64,000 nucleotides of DNA from Arthrobacter humicola (GTDB lineage Bacteria > Actinomycetota > Actinomycetes > Actinomycetales > Micrococcaceae). This document shows, piece after piece, positions 27,201 to 35,205 of the stretch. The notes under the pieces are model-generated. The model did not search any database and was not told where the DNA came from. It saw nothing but the letters and a program-made list of their open reading frames with translations. Position 1 is the first letter of the stretch. Each line of letters begins with the position of its first letter. The stretch is from assembly GCF_022803015.1 (NCBI RefSeq), contig NZ_JAFKON010000003.1, positions 124,001 through 188,000 on the forward strand, written 5' to 3'. The translations under genes and the position numbers were made by a program.

Positions 27201-28594
27201 TCATCTAAAGCGGTGCGCAGTCGCGCCCGCTCATCCTCCATCTGTTCTTGTATGCGGGCACCGGCCGCCACAACTGCCTGCCCGCCGCCCGATGTGACCA
27301 AATCCAGATATGCCTCATTCAAGAGCGAGCCGGCTCGGTGAAGGCCACCACAATGCCCAGATTCACACGAGGCGGGGTCAAGTAGCTGCCGTACCTCAAC
27401 GCTGTGTTCAGCTACGGTTTCTCGAATGGTGGCCGCCGCCGTTCGCTCTCCTTCGGTAAGAGCGTATGTCCTCGTTAGGGGCATATGTGCGGAGCAGCGC
27501 AACACTAGTGAGGCTGACCGATCCCACTCCTCAAGGTCATCCAACGCCCCGCGAAGTCGCTCCCACTCCGCTGATCGCGCTGTCTGGAGCCGTTCGGCCA
27601 CGCTAAGTATGGGGTGATTCATTCCGTGCGCGGTGAGTGAGGCGTGCAAAGCTGCCAGTCGTGCTGTTGCTTCGTGGGTCTGCGAGCACAACTTGCTGCT
27701 GCAACTCATCTCCGCTGCAACAATGTTATAAATACCAGCATCTGTATCGTAGGTTTGGATGAGGGCCTGAATGGCGTTCGATTCAGACTCCGACAGTACC
27801 CCTGCAGGATTGATTGGCATGTGCTCCGCGGCGAACTCGGCCTGCTGTGCGGCCGCTCGCCAGGTCGCCAAATCTTCAAAGATCTGAGGCAGTCGGGAGC
27901 GCTCACGCGAAAGTTGAGCTGACACGCGCGTCGCGGCAGCACTTATCCGCTCTGCAGTCCCGCCCTTGCGTCCAATGATCTGCGCTTCGTGTAGAACGCT
28001 GGTGGACCCGTGGGCCCTAGCGCAGGCGCCTGCCGCGCACCAGGAGGGATCGAGAAGCTTCATCGACTCATCGTGGTGCTCATTAAGAAGGTCGATGAGT
28101 GCTAGCCCAGCTCTACGCTCGTCGTCTGCGAGGGCCCCGTCTCGGGTGATTGGCAGATGAGAGGCCTCATGGAGCATCTGTGACGCCCTGTTTCCCGTTG
28201 TAGTCAGGCTGCTCAGAACGTTAGCGAGGTCGTCGCGTTCAGCGACTCCGCGTGCCGTTAGTTCATTCTTGAGTTGCTCGAGACGTTGTGGGGCGCCGAT
28301 CGAACAGTACCAATCCCGGAAGTGAGCAAGTCGGGCAGCGGCGTCCTGGGCGGGTCGGAGTCTCTTGCCACTCATGAGCCACGTTGACTGTGTCAGACGG
28401 TCGGCTTCGTCGGGATCGCCGGACTCACCTGCCTCCTCAACCCGGACCAAGAGATTCCAGTCGTCGTCCGCTAAGTTGGCTGGGCGTGAAAGCGGTAAGT
28501 GCGCAGCGAGTTGCCGGATTTCTTCGACTGTGTGGATCCAACCCCGCACTTGTTCGATAAGCACGCTTAACTGTTGGCGCTCGGCGCGCTTCAT
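24296..28594 (-). CDS. Large SNF2-family helicase with N-terminal Cys-Cys-His repeat array
   Basis: A 1432-residue protein. C-terminal third: SNF2 ATPase with GDEMGLGKT (about 1023), DEAHYIKN (about 1122), MTGTPLEN, and the helicase-C motifs VAQITAGGVGLN and QAIARAHRMGQT. A helix-hairpin-helix-like LKSLPGLGEATARP is near residue 830. The first 700 residues are repeats of about 112 residues, each carrying C-X4-C-X3-H: Cys186, Cys298, Cys410 and Cys522 begin successive copies exactly 112 apart, a fifth variant starts at Cys676, and a Cys-less copy precedes them. I know of no name for this array. Start: ATG 28594 has a G-rich ribosome-binding site; TTG 28621 and ATG 28606 are possible. Divergent from the next helicase across about 95 bases. 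Confidence 0.85.
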   Translation of the reverse strand: MKRAERQQLSVLIEQVRGWIHTVEEIRQLAAHLPLSRPANLADDDWNLLVRVEEAGESGDPDEADRLTQSTWLMSGKRLRPAQDAAARLAHFRDWYCSIGAPQRLEQLKNELTARGVAERDDLANVLSSLTTTGNRASQMLHEASHLPITRDGALADDERRAGLALIDLLNEHHDESMKLLDPSWCAAGACARAHGSTSVLHEAQIIGRKGGTAERISAAATRVSAQLSRERSRLPQIFEDLATWRAAAQQAEFAAEHMPINPAGVLSESESNAIQALIQTYDTDAGIYNIVAAEMSCSSKLCSQTHEATARLAALHASLTAHGMNHPILSVAERLQTARSAEWERLRGALDDLEEWDRSASLVLRCSAHMPLTRTYALTEGERTAAATIRETVAEHSVEVRQLLDPASCESGHCGGLHRAGSLLNEAYLDLVTSGGGQAVVAAGARIQEQMEDERARLRTALDDLEEWGIAASLALIEAEHLPLTRTGALSEIERTAAARVQNLRESHSPEARHLLDPSSCDADGCQGAHESASLLGQGHADLLASGEGQAVVAACDRVGNLLKEEREEVAVLYQDVLGWPELVQQIHATREDALANSKATVQQLIEDSASIKISRTAMRLLPLHESSEVLVASLTVLRDAALTEKDSEFLTETAALASRVAAVVGDGFNSDWECEAGGKCERAHQVILEAFEAANFVKAQLARLTVNLQDVPTEPNQLLDPSLGLKAYLPANHTIAEIFPFELLKGAWAKLPLITNAENAAKEAATEARAAADKVRAGDVAEALKAMDLEVLRKAAPQRQLRTAPLEDYELHNVWDVLRFQDGYSLKSLPGLGEATARPIAQASLRLFEAVREETPVRIDVKRKGKATTALLESLARWDNARKFSPTKDEVALAKGLTRLIKKKSSFTPLGVLVIIEGKVHKSPPAASDILHDALNRLVPPSGTASIWTDFLSRPADYFGMLTELGFMTEDEKSMHGDLPEEIVEAVRAKELKRDYLTASLRAYQSFGARFALVQEKVIIGDEMGLGKTVEALAVLAHLRARGQSHFLVVCPAAVVSNWTRETAKHTKLKASRLHGTLWERNHAAKAWAKNGGVAVTTYDLLPWAKEYLSGVDLGGVILDEAHYIKNPRAKRSLAAAEIINSTTYAILMTGTPLENSVAEFRNLISYIRPDLAEEAPEYLAKAFRKHVAPAYLRRNQEDVLTELPEVVEIDEWMGMSHSDELTYGQAVREGQFMLMRRAAMMSEQSMKVSRLLEIAGEAEANGRRIIVFSYFREVLNQVARLLPGQVFGPLTGSLAAADRQKLVDRFSQAGNGAVLVAQITAGGVGLNIQSASVVVICEPQIKPTMESQAIARAHRMGQTDTVQVHRLLTEDSVDERIRDILKDKRQLFDEFARDSFIAKQAPDAVDVSEVELARRVVAAERERLSIVAG

Positions 28595-28689
28595 CGAGCC
28601 CCCCATGGCAGTATTCTTCAAGATGGTTGAAGGTCCGACGCGAAATGGGCCGGCTGGATAGCATCCTACGCGAAGCTGGAGGAAATTAA

Positions 28690-31600
28690 TTGAAGCTAGA
28701 GGACTTGGCGCCGGGCCTGCAGATTACTGGCGTAGTTCCTCATGAGGTAGTGCAGGTGATTTTCGGTCAACCTCATGGTCAGGACGCAGTTGAGCTGACG
28801 TACAAGACATCGTCCGGCGCCTTGGGACAGCGCGTGATGTTCCGGCGTGATGAGGATGCGCTTGCGGTCTCAACTTCGGGAAGCCGCCCATTCGACGCTT
28901 CTTCCATCGACTTCAAAACCGTCGCTGAGGCGCAGAGAATTAAGCTCGCAGGTCTGTATGATCCAATGCTCGCCGTCGCGACGAGTAACGTTCAGCCGCT
29001 TCCTCACCAGATCCGCGCCGTATACGGCGAGTTGTTGCCGCGCACCCCCTTGCGATTCCTGTTGGCGGATGACCCAGGGGCCGGGAAAACGATCATGGCG
29101 GGGCTCTATATCAAGGAGCTGATCCTTCGTGAAGACGTGCAACGGTGTCTCATAGTCGCGCCGGGCGGTCTGGTTGAACAGTGGCAGGACGAGTTGTTCT
29201 TCAAGTTCGGCCTGTCATTTGAGATCCTCACAACGCCCATGATTGATACAAGTCTGGGCAACGACATCTTTGAGAATCATCATCTGCTTATCGCGCGCAT
29301 GGACCAGCTCGCACGCAACGAGGACCTCCAGCAGCGGCTACGGAATAGTTACTGGGACTTAGCGATCGTAGACGAGGCGCATCGAATGGGTGCGCACTAC
29401 TTCGGCAACAAGTTGGAAAAAACCAAACGGTTTCAACTCGGTGAGCTGATCGGCGAGGTATCTCGGCACCTCCTCCTCATGACCGCGACGCCGCACTCAG
29501 GTAAAGAGGAAGACTTTCAACTCTTTCTTAGTTTGCTCGATAAGGACCGATTTGCCGGTAAGAACGGGATGTCCGTCGACACCAGTGACGTCATGCGCCG
29601 AATGGTTAAGGAAGACCTTTTAACGTTTGAGGGTCGCAAGCTCTTTCCGGAAAGGATTGCCGAGTCTATCCCCTATGAGCTGACCGAGCGGGAGAATGAC
29701 CTGTACCAGCAGGTGACCGACTACGTTCGTAACGGCATGAATCGAGCAGCCAAGCTTGATGGCAAACGTCGTAACACCGTCGGTTTTGCGTTGACTGTTT
29801 TGCAACGGAGGCTTGCTTCGAGCCCAGAGGCGATTCACCGTAGTCTGGTGCGTCGCGCGCAGCGACTGGACTTCACTAAGCGTGGCATTGAGAACGGCAC
29901 GTATCGCGAGGATCGCGATGTCCTCAGACCCGAGCGCTACAAGTACATAACTTCGGACATCGATATCGTCGAGGTGTCTGCCGAAGATCTCGAGGAGTTC
30001 GAAGAGAACGTAGTTGACGCTGCGACTGCCGCGGAAACGATCGCAGAGCTGGAATCAGAGATCCAAGAGCTTACGTCACTAGCGGAGGTCGCGAGGGAAG
30101 TACGCGACCGCGGGGAGGACAAGAAGTGGTCTGAGCTTCGCTTGATCCTTGAAGACAACGTCATGCCGCTGGATTCCAGTGGGGAGCTACGCAAGCTCAT
30201 TATCTTCACGGAGCACCGAGACACTCTGAACTACCTCATGGAGCGCATCACGCACCTGATTGGTCGCCCAAAGGCTGTCGTCGCGATCCATGGTGGCATT
30301 CGCAGAAACGATCGCCGTGCCATAACCGAGGAGTTCACTAAAAATCCGGACTGCCAGATAATGTTGGCAACGGACGCAGCGGGCGAGGGTTTGAATCTCC
30401 AAGCCGCGCATCTGATGGTCAATTATGACTTGCCTTGGAATCCAAACCGCATCGAGCAGCGTTTCGGGCGTATTCATCGCATTGGGCAGACGGAGGTTTG
30501 CCGGTTATGGAACCTCGTCGCCGCTAATACGCGGGAGGGCGAGGTCTTCACAGCGCTGCTCAACAAGATCGAGGAGCAGCGGAGAGCCTACGGTGGCAAT
30601 GTTTTCGATGTCCTAGGTTCGGCTTTTGCAGATACGCCCCTTCGGGAACTGCTGATTGAGGCAATTCGCTACGGTGAACTCCCTGAAACCAAGGCACGTA
30701 TGCACCAGGTTATCGACCGAAGCGTGTCCGAGGGGTTGCAAGAACTGCTCAACGAACGCGCCCTAGCCAACGAGCACCTGTCCGATGCCGATCTTGCCAC
30801 CCTCCGAGCGTCGATGGATGAAGCCCGTGCTCGTCGTCTTCAGCCTCATTACATCGAGCTGGCTTTCAAGGAGGCCTTCACTCGATTCGGCGGCAAAATA
30901 GTGAGGCGGGAGAAGGGCCGCTTCGAGATTGGTCATGTGCCGTCCATGCTTCGCAACGGCAAGTACGGCCCCGTCGCCACGAGATATGAACGTGTGACTT
31001 TCGATCTAGGCCTCGTACACGATGACGAGGGAACCAGCGCGGACTTGCTGGCACCAGGTCACCCTCTCCATGATTCGGTGATGGACCATGCAGTTACCAC
31101 CCTGGCCGGAGTTCTCAACCGGGGCACGGTGCTTGTCTCCGCAAGAATTGAGTCGCCCTGCCTACTCGTAGGGGTTGTCGAAGAAATCGTCGACTCGTTG
31201 GGCGCTTCGGTCGCGCGCAGATTCGGTTACGCCTATGTAAGTGAGGACGGCGCAGTCACCGACGCCGGTGCGGCTCCCTACCTTGACTGCATGGCGGCGC
31301 CCGACGTTGCCTCCGTTCGCCGGGCGAAGGCACTTCCGTGGCTACACAGTGCAGAATCAAATGCGGTGAGCTGGATTATCGAGAACGAATTGCCCAGCTA
31401 CCTTACAGCTATCCAGCCTCGCCGATCGGCCGAACTCGACAAACAGCGTGGGTTGGTCGAGGCACGTCTCAAATATGAGATTGAACGACTTCTCTCGGAG
31501 GCGGTGGCCGCAGCCGAGCGGGAGAACCTTGGGGAGAAGCTGAAAGAGTCCTCGGAGAGCTTGAGCCGAAAGGCGACGGACCTCCAAACGCGACTCGACC

Positions 31601-32127
31601 GTCGGCTCGAACTCATCGACCAACAGGGCAAAATGTCCACCAAATCGCCGCTAATCGTCACAGCAGCGCTTGTTCTTCCTACTGCGATGCTTGATTCCGA
31701 TGTTCCTACCGATGGCAGGCCGATGAGCGGGGCGCCATCAACGATCGTTCAGCGTCGCAGCATTGAGCTTGTGCTCGCACAGGAGCACGCAATTGGCCGG
31801 GTCCCACAACTGCAAGCGAGCAACACTCATGGCTACGACATCCTGTCGACCGACCCTGTGTCCGGTCAGACCTACCGCATTAAGGTCGTCGCACACGTTG
31901 CTGAAGCGGCCGATTTCTGGGTCACACACAATGAGGTTGTGACGGGTAAGAATGCTCGACCCCACTATCGCCTTGCTCTCGTTCGGCTTGATTCAGCACA
32001 CTCAAGTGGCGGTGACGTCCGCTACCTTGACAACCCCTTCGTCAACGTTGAAATCAACGATTTTCAGGCCACAGGGCATGCGGCGAACTGGCACCGTAGT
32101 TGGACGCGCGGGAAGGCTCCTTTCTGA
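28690..32127 (+). CDS. SNF2-like helicase, DrmD/HepA-type with degenerate DUF3883-like C-terminus
   Basis: A 1145-residue ATPase. Walker A DDPGAGKTIMAGL (about 127-139), DEAHRM (about 228), ATPHSGK and helicase C-terminal ATDAAGEGLNLQ, NPNRIEQRFGRIHRIGQ (about 560-600) place it in the SNF2/HepA-like group that also includes DISARM DrmD. The C-terminus (from about 1047: GYDILS, YRIKVVAH, FWVTHNEV) resembles DUF3883, but where active members show an E-x-K of a PD-(D/E)XK site this has I-K-V-V, so it is probably non-catalytic. TTG start with GGAGG 7 bases before. No DISARM partners (DrmA, DrmB, methylase) are nearby, so it is not a complete DISARM; pairing with the divergent SNF2 gene is likely. 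Confidence 0.82.
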   Translation: MKLEDLAPGLQITGVVPHEVVQVIFGQPHGQDAVELTYKTSSGALGQRVMFRRDEDALAVSTSGSRPFDASSIDFKTVAEAQRIKLAGLYDPMLAVATSNVQPLPHQIRAVYGELLPRTPLRFLLADDPGAGKTIMAGLYIKELILREDVQRCLIVAPGGLVEQWQDELFFKFGLSFEILTTPMIDTSLGNDIFENHHLLIARMDQLARNEDLQQRLRNSYWDLAIVDEAHRMGAHYFGNKLEKTKRFQLGELIGEVSRHLLLMTATPHSGKEEDFQLFLSLLDKDRFAGKNGMSVDTSDVMRRMVKEDLLTFEGRKLFPERIAESIPYELTERENDLYQQVTDYVRNGMNRAAKLDGKRRNTVGFALTVLQRRLASSPEAIHRSLVRRAQRLDFTKRGIENGTYREDRDVLRPERYKYITSDIDIVEVSAEDLEEFEENVVDAATAAETIAELESEIQELTSLAEVAREVRDRGEDKKWSELRLILEDNVMPLDSSGELRKLIIFTEHRDTLNYLMERITHLIGRPKAVVAIHGGIRRNDRRAITEEFTKNPDCQIMLATDAAGEGLNLQAAHLMVNYDLPWNPNRIEQRFGRIHRIGQTEVCRLWNLVAANTREGEVFTALLNKIEEQRRAYGGNVFDVLGSAFADTPLRELLIEAIRYGELPETKARMHQVIDRSVSEGLQELLNERALANEHLSDADLATLRASMDEARARRLQPHYIELAFKEAFTRFGGKIVRREKGRFEIGHVPSMLRNGKYGPVATRYERVTFDLGLVHDDEGTSADLLAPGHPLHDSVMDHAVTTLAGVLNRGTVLVSARIESPCLLVGVVEEIVDSLGASVARRFGYAYVSEDGAVTDAGAAPYLDCMAAPDVASVRRAKALPWLHSAESNAVSWIIENELPSYLTAIQPRRSAELDKQRGLVEARLKYEIERLLSEAVAAAERENLGEKLKESSESLSRKATDLQTRLDRRLELIDQQGKMSTKSPLIVTAALVLPTAMLDSDVPTDGRPMSGAPSTIVQRRSIELVLAQEHAIGRVPQLQASNTHGYDILSTDPVSGQTYRIKVVAHVAEAADFWVTHNEVVTGKNARPHYRLALVRLDSAHSSGGDVRYLDNPFVNVEINDFQATGHAANWHRSWTRGKAPF

Positions 32128-32221
32128 CACCTGGATATAGGCAACTGCAACGGCCGCGCCGCTTCACGGCGCGGGAACCGTTATTGTAGCGCTTCCCTAT
32201 TCAGCTCCTTCGCAAGACCGT

Positions 32222-32548
32222 TCTGAAAGTAACCAGAAGCAAGGCCGGGTCCCCCAGTACGGCCGGGACCTCCACCGCCACCACGGCGGTCGCAGCCGCA
32301 CCGCTGTCGGTTGCCGCTTCAACGACCACCGGCGCGGCGGGGGTCGGCTCAAGGAGGGTGACGGTTGGAGCTCGGACGGCAAGTACACCTATAGGAGAAA
32401 TTCCACACATACCTTCACCAACGACATTGGCATCCGTGAAGATTTCGAATACAGCGACGACGACGGCGAACGTAGCAAGAATACGAAATGGATCAAGGAC
32501 GCTCCGGGAATTCTCAACTTGCTCCACGAAAACCGACCATGGAAGTAA
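32222..32548 (+). pseudogene. 5'-truncated coding remnant, unknown family
   Basis: An open plus-strand frame with strongly GC-rich third positions but no usable start codon. Its second half is protein-like: DGKYTYRRNST, GIREDFEYSDDDGERSKN, KWIKDAPGILNLLHENRPWK and a stop at 32546-32548. The frame stays open back to 32141 without ATG, GTG or TTG. I read it as the C-terminal end of a gene whose 5' part was lost. The family is not recognised. Confidence 0.4.
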
Positions 32549-32856
32549 CCGCGACCAGGAGAGTCGGCCTGATTTCGGCCTCTCCCCCGGTCATGTAGTC
32601 GCAACGCTGACAACGTGCCGGCCATTATTCCGGCTGCGATCGGCCCTTCCACCGGCAACGCGGAGGGTGCGAGACGGTGGCATCACCGGCATAGAGGAGG
32701 TAATAAGGCTCCGGAAAGCCTGCCGGGGCTTCCCGGGATCGTGGCTTCGCCTTTTTCGATAGTGGATCAAGCGCCGAATCGGGTCATTATGGCTGCACCG
32801 TAATCCAGGGAGCGAAGAAAGTAAATCACTGCCTTTGCGACGTCCTCTAATGACCG
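32549..32856. other. Gene-free stretch in module I
   Basis: About 300 bases downstream of two converging transcription units. It contains a short imperfect stem around 32550-32580 and a CTCTCCCCCGGTCATGT stretch reminiscent of the left part of the junction repeats, possibly a decayed remnant. No gene recognised. Confidence 0.3.
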
Positions 32857-35205
32857 TCAGAGGCCCTCGACTGCTAACGCGCGCACCAGTCGCACACAGA
32901 GATGTATGCGGTTCTCGCTATCCACTAGCCGGCCGCTCTCGAGAGTCTGCTGGATCAGAACCCGCTGGTGTCCGTCACAGTCGAACGCTCTCAGAGCCTT
33001 GGCGACTTTGACCCCGACGGTCTCATCGTCGTCCGAAAGGGCCAGTTCAAAAGCGTCGTCATCAGAACGAATCTCGATGCGGGACTTCTTGAGCATGAGG
33101 CCTGGGTCATCGCGGTGCCACCAACGTGGTTCCTCGGCATCAGAACCAAGCGAGCCGTGGACCCAGGCTGCACGTAGCAGCGCGTCGCTGAAGTACGCAT
33201 TGTAGTTGCTACCGTGAAGCATTCTGAGGCGCTGATAAGAGAATCCGCCGGTCGCGCCGTCGTAGGTGCCGTTGTAGTAGCCGTCGCCCTTCGAGCTGCG
33301 GGCGCCGGAGTAGCGGACAAGGTAGTAGCGCCAGTCATAGAAGTTGCGGGACTCGCGTTCAGCGAGCCACTGGGCGCAGATCGCATCGAGGGCGTCGCTC
33401 GGCCGGTTAGTGCCGGTTTCCGCCCGTACGGCGACGTCGTCCAGCAAAGCCCCCAGCGGCTCGCGGATGTTGGCGAGATTCGCCCGGGACCCCGTGGTGA
33501 GCATGTCAGTCCAGGAGTCGTCCTTCTGGGAATTTCCGAGCTGGCGACGCCTTCCCTCCCAGCCTACATCGCGTGAGTAGTCCCCTTTTGTGAGCAGAGC
33601 GGCGCCCAGCAGGTCGCGCAGTTCCGGTCGGCTCAGGTCAGCGAACGCTTCAGCCCGCGCTTCCAGCATGGCTGCATCGAGCTCGAACGCCATGATTCGC
33701 CCACGAACCAGTGGGTGGTCTTCGAGCTGATGCACGGCGTCAGTGGCTTCTGGGTGCTCCTCCAGAAACGACCACTTGAGGACTTCATCAGCGACCCAAT
33801 CGCTTCGGAAAGCCCCTGAATCCTCTAGGTCGCCATGAACGATGAGCTTCTCGGTCTGCGCGACGTAGGCAGGCATGCGATTTAAGTCGAGGAACGCTGC
33901 AGTGATATTGCGTAGAGAACGCAGGCGCTTGGCAATTTCGTCCTGGCTGATCGTGCCGGTGGCCTGTCGGGCGAGCAGGACTCCGAGAAGGAGCAGCGTC
34001 TCTTGTGCCGTGAAGTCGGTTCCGTACCGGAGGATGCAGCCGCCGAACAGATCAGGCGCTGTGGAGAAGAGCGGAACCGGTCCTGTCCCGACGCCGCCGG
34101 CGGTGAACAGCTTGCTGAACTCGGCCCTCGGGTCGGAAGGAACCCTCATATTGCTGACGGGATCGGCGCCAATCCACGTGTCGAACGCGTGGAAGAAGAA
34201 GTCTAGATTCCGAGTGGCGTATTCGTTGTCGGGGTCGGCGAACGCGAGTCGGGCTCGTTCCTCGATCGGCCAAAGCCTTCGCGCCTGCTTGTCGTGCCAC
34301 TTTCGGTCAGACTTCCCGTCGCGCCACTCGCAGATTTCAATAATGAAAGTGAGGTACCGCTCAAACTCGTCGTCGATCTTGTAGTCGCTCGCCGCTCGCT
34401 TCTCGTACTCCCAGAGCAGATCGGCCCAGGCGCCGTCAATGCTGTCGAGGAGGTGCTTATAGCGGTCAGGGTCGGCTGACTTAATGATGCTTTCGAAGTC
34501 CGCCTTAAAGACTTCAAACGTCGTCAATGGCTTCCCACGCGAGTTCATCTTGATATAGAGGTCTTCGCCGTGGGCGATATCGACGACTGGGAGGAACAGG
34601 AACCAGATGGCACTGTTCTCGACGTCGGCAGGGCGAGCGGCGAGCCGGTCCCAGATGGCATCGATTTCGTCGGTGCGCGAGTCGAGCCGTCGATGGATCG
34701 CGTCGAGGATGACGAGCATCGAAGCGATGGTCGGGTCGTGGCGCCACGGGTAGACGTACCACGGCTGGTCGCTGATCCAGGCCGATGGAGAAGTCGGGCC
34801 GCCGGGATACGGGTTGCTGGCGATTGTTCGGGTGAACTCTCGGGCTGTCGGCCGGGTCGAGTAGGAGAAGCGCAGCCATGGGGCGACCGGGTCGAGCTTG
34901 TGTGCGCGCGAAGCGACGTACCAGTGCAGCAAGAATAGGGTAGTGAGGCGTTGTTGGCCGTCGAGTGGCTGCAAGACTCCGGCTCGAACGTCGCCGTACA
35001 CGAAGTCGAGGCCTATGTGCCTGTCAGTCGTGGCAGCTTCGATGACCCTGTCAAGGAAGCGGTCCCGGAGGGCGCTGACATCCTCGTCTGCTCGGCCCTG
35101 CGCGTAGTCACGCTGGATGATCGGGATCTCGATCTTAGTGATGGCGGGACGGTCTCCGAAGGGTTCGTCGAATAAGGCGAGGAACGTGGTTGGGTAGCCC
35201 TTCAT
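32857..35205 (-). CDS. DUF262 (GmrS/ParB-like) protein
   Basis: A 782-residue protein. The DUF262 N-terminal domain shows IIQRDYAQGR (about 29-38), LQPLDGQQRLTTL (about 79-90, the conserved DGQQR) and MNSRGKPLTTFE (about 231). DUF262 is a ParB/sulfiredoxin-like nucleotide-dependent domain found in the GmrSD modified-DNA restriction enzymes and other defence proteins. The remaining 500 residues are alpha-helical and end in a segment of unknown type. No DUF1524/HNH domain was seen here, but the upstream gene, which overlaps by ATGA, has one, so the pair may divide sensing and cutting. Translationally coupled to that gene. Confidence 0.82.
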   Translation of the reverse strand: MKGYPTTFLALFDEPFGDRPAITKIEIPIIQRDYAQGRADEDVSALRDRFLDRVIEAATTDRHIGLDFVYGDVRAGVLQPLDGQQRLTTLFLLHWYVASRAHKLDPVAPWLRFSYSTRPTAREFTRTIASNPYPGGPTSPSAWISDQPWYVYPWRHDPTIASMLVILDAIHRRLDSRTDEIDAIWDRLAARPADVENSAIWFLFLPVVDIAHGEDLYIKMNSRGKPLTTFEVFKADFESIIKSADPDRYKHLLDSIDGAWADLLWEYEKRAASDYKIDDEFERYLTFIIEICEWRDGKSDRKWHDKQARRLWPIEERARLAFADPDNEYATRNLDFFFHAFDTWIGADPVSNMRVPSDPRAEFSKLFTAGGVGTGPVPLFSTAPDLFGGCILRYGTDFTAQETLLLLGVLLARQATGTISQDEIAKRLRSLRNITAAFLDLNRMPAYVAQTEKLIVHGDLEDSGAFRSDWVADEVLKWSFLEEHPEATDAVHQLEDHPLVRGRIMAFELDAAMLEARAEAFADLSRPELRDLLGAALLTKGDYSRDVGWEGRRRQLGNSQKDDSWTDMLTTGSRANLANIREPLGALLDDVAVRAETGTNRPSDALDAICAQWLAERESRNFYDWRYYLVRYSGARSSKGDGYYNGTYDGATGGFSYQRLRMLHGSNYNAYFSDALLRAAWVHGSLGSDAEEPRWWHRDDPGLMLKKSRIEIRSDDDAFELALSDDDETVGVKVAKALRAFDCDGHQRVLIQQTLESGRLVDSENRIHLCVRLVRALAVEGL

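Noticed and set aside
28690..32127. Complete DISARM system
   Set aside because: Only a DrmD-like helicase is present; no DrmA, DrmB, DrmC or methyltransferase gene in the window.
32201..32527. Minus-strand frame with a hydrophobic N-terminus
   Set aside because: The opposite strand carries a more convincing coding remnant with GC-rich third positions; the minus frame is its shadow.
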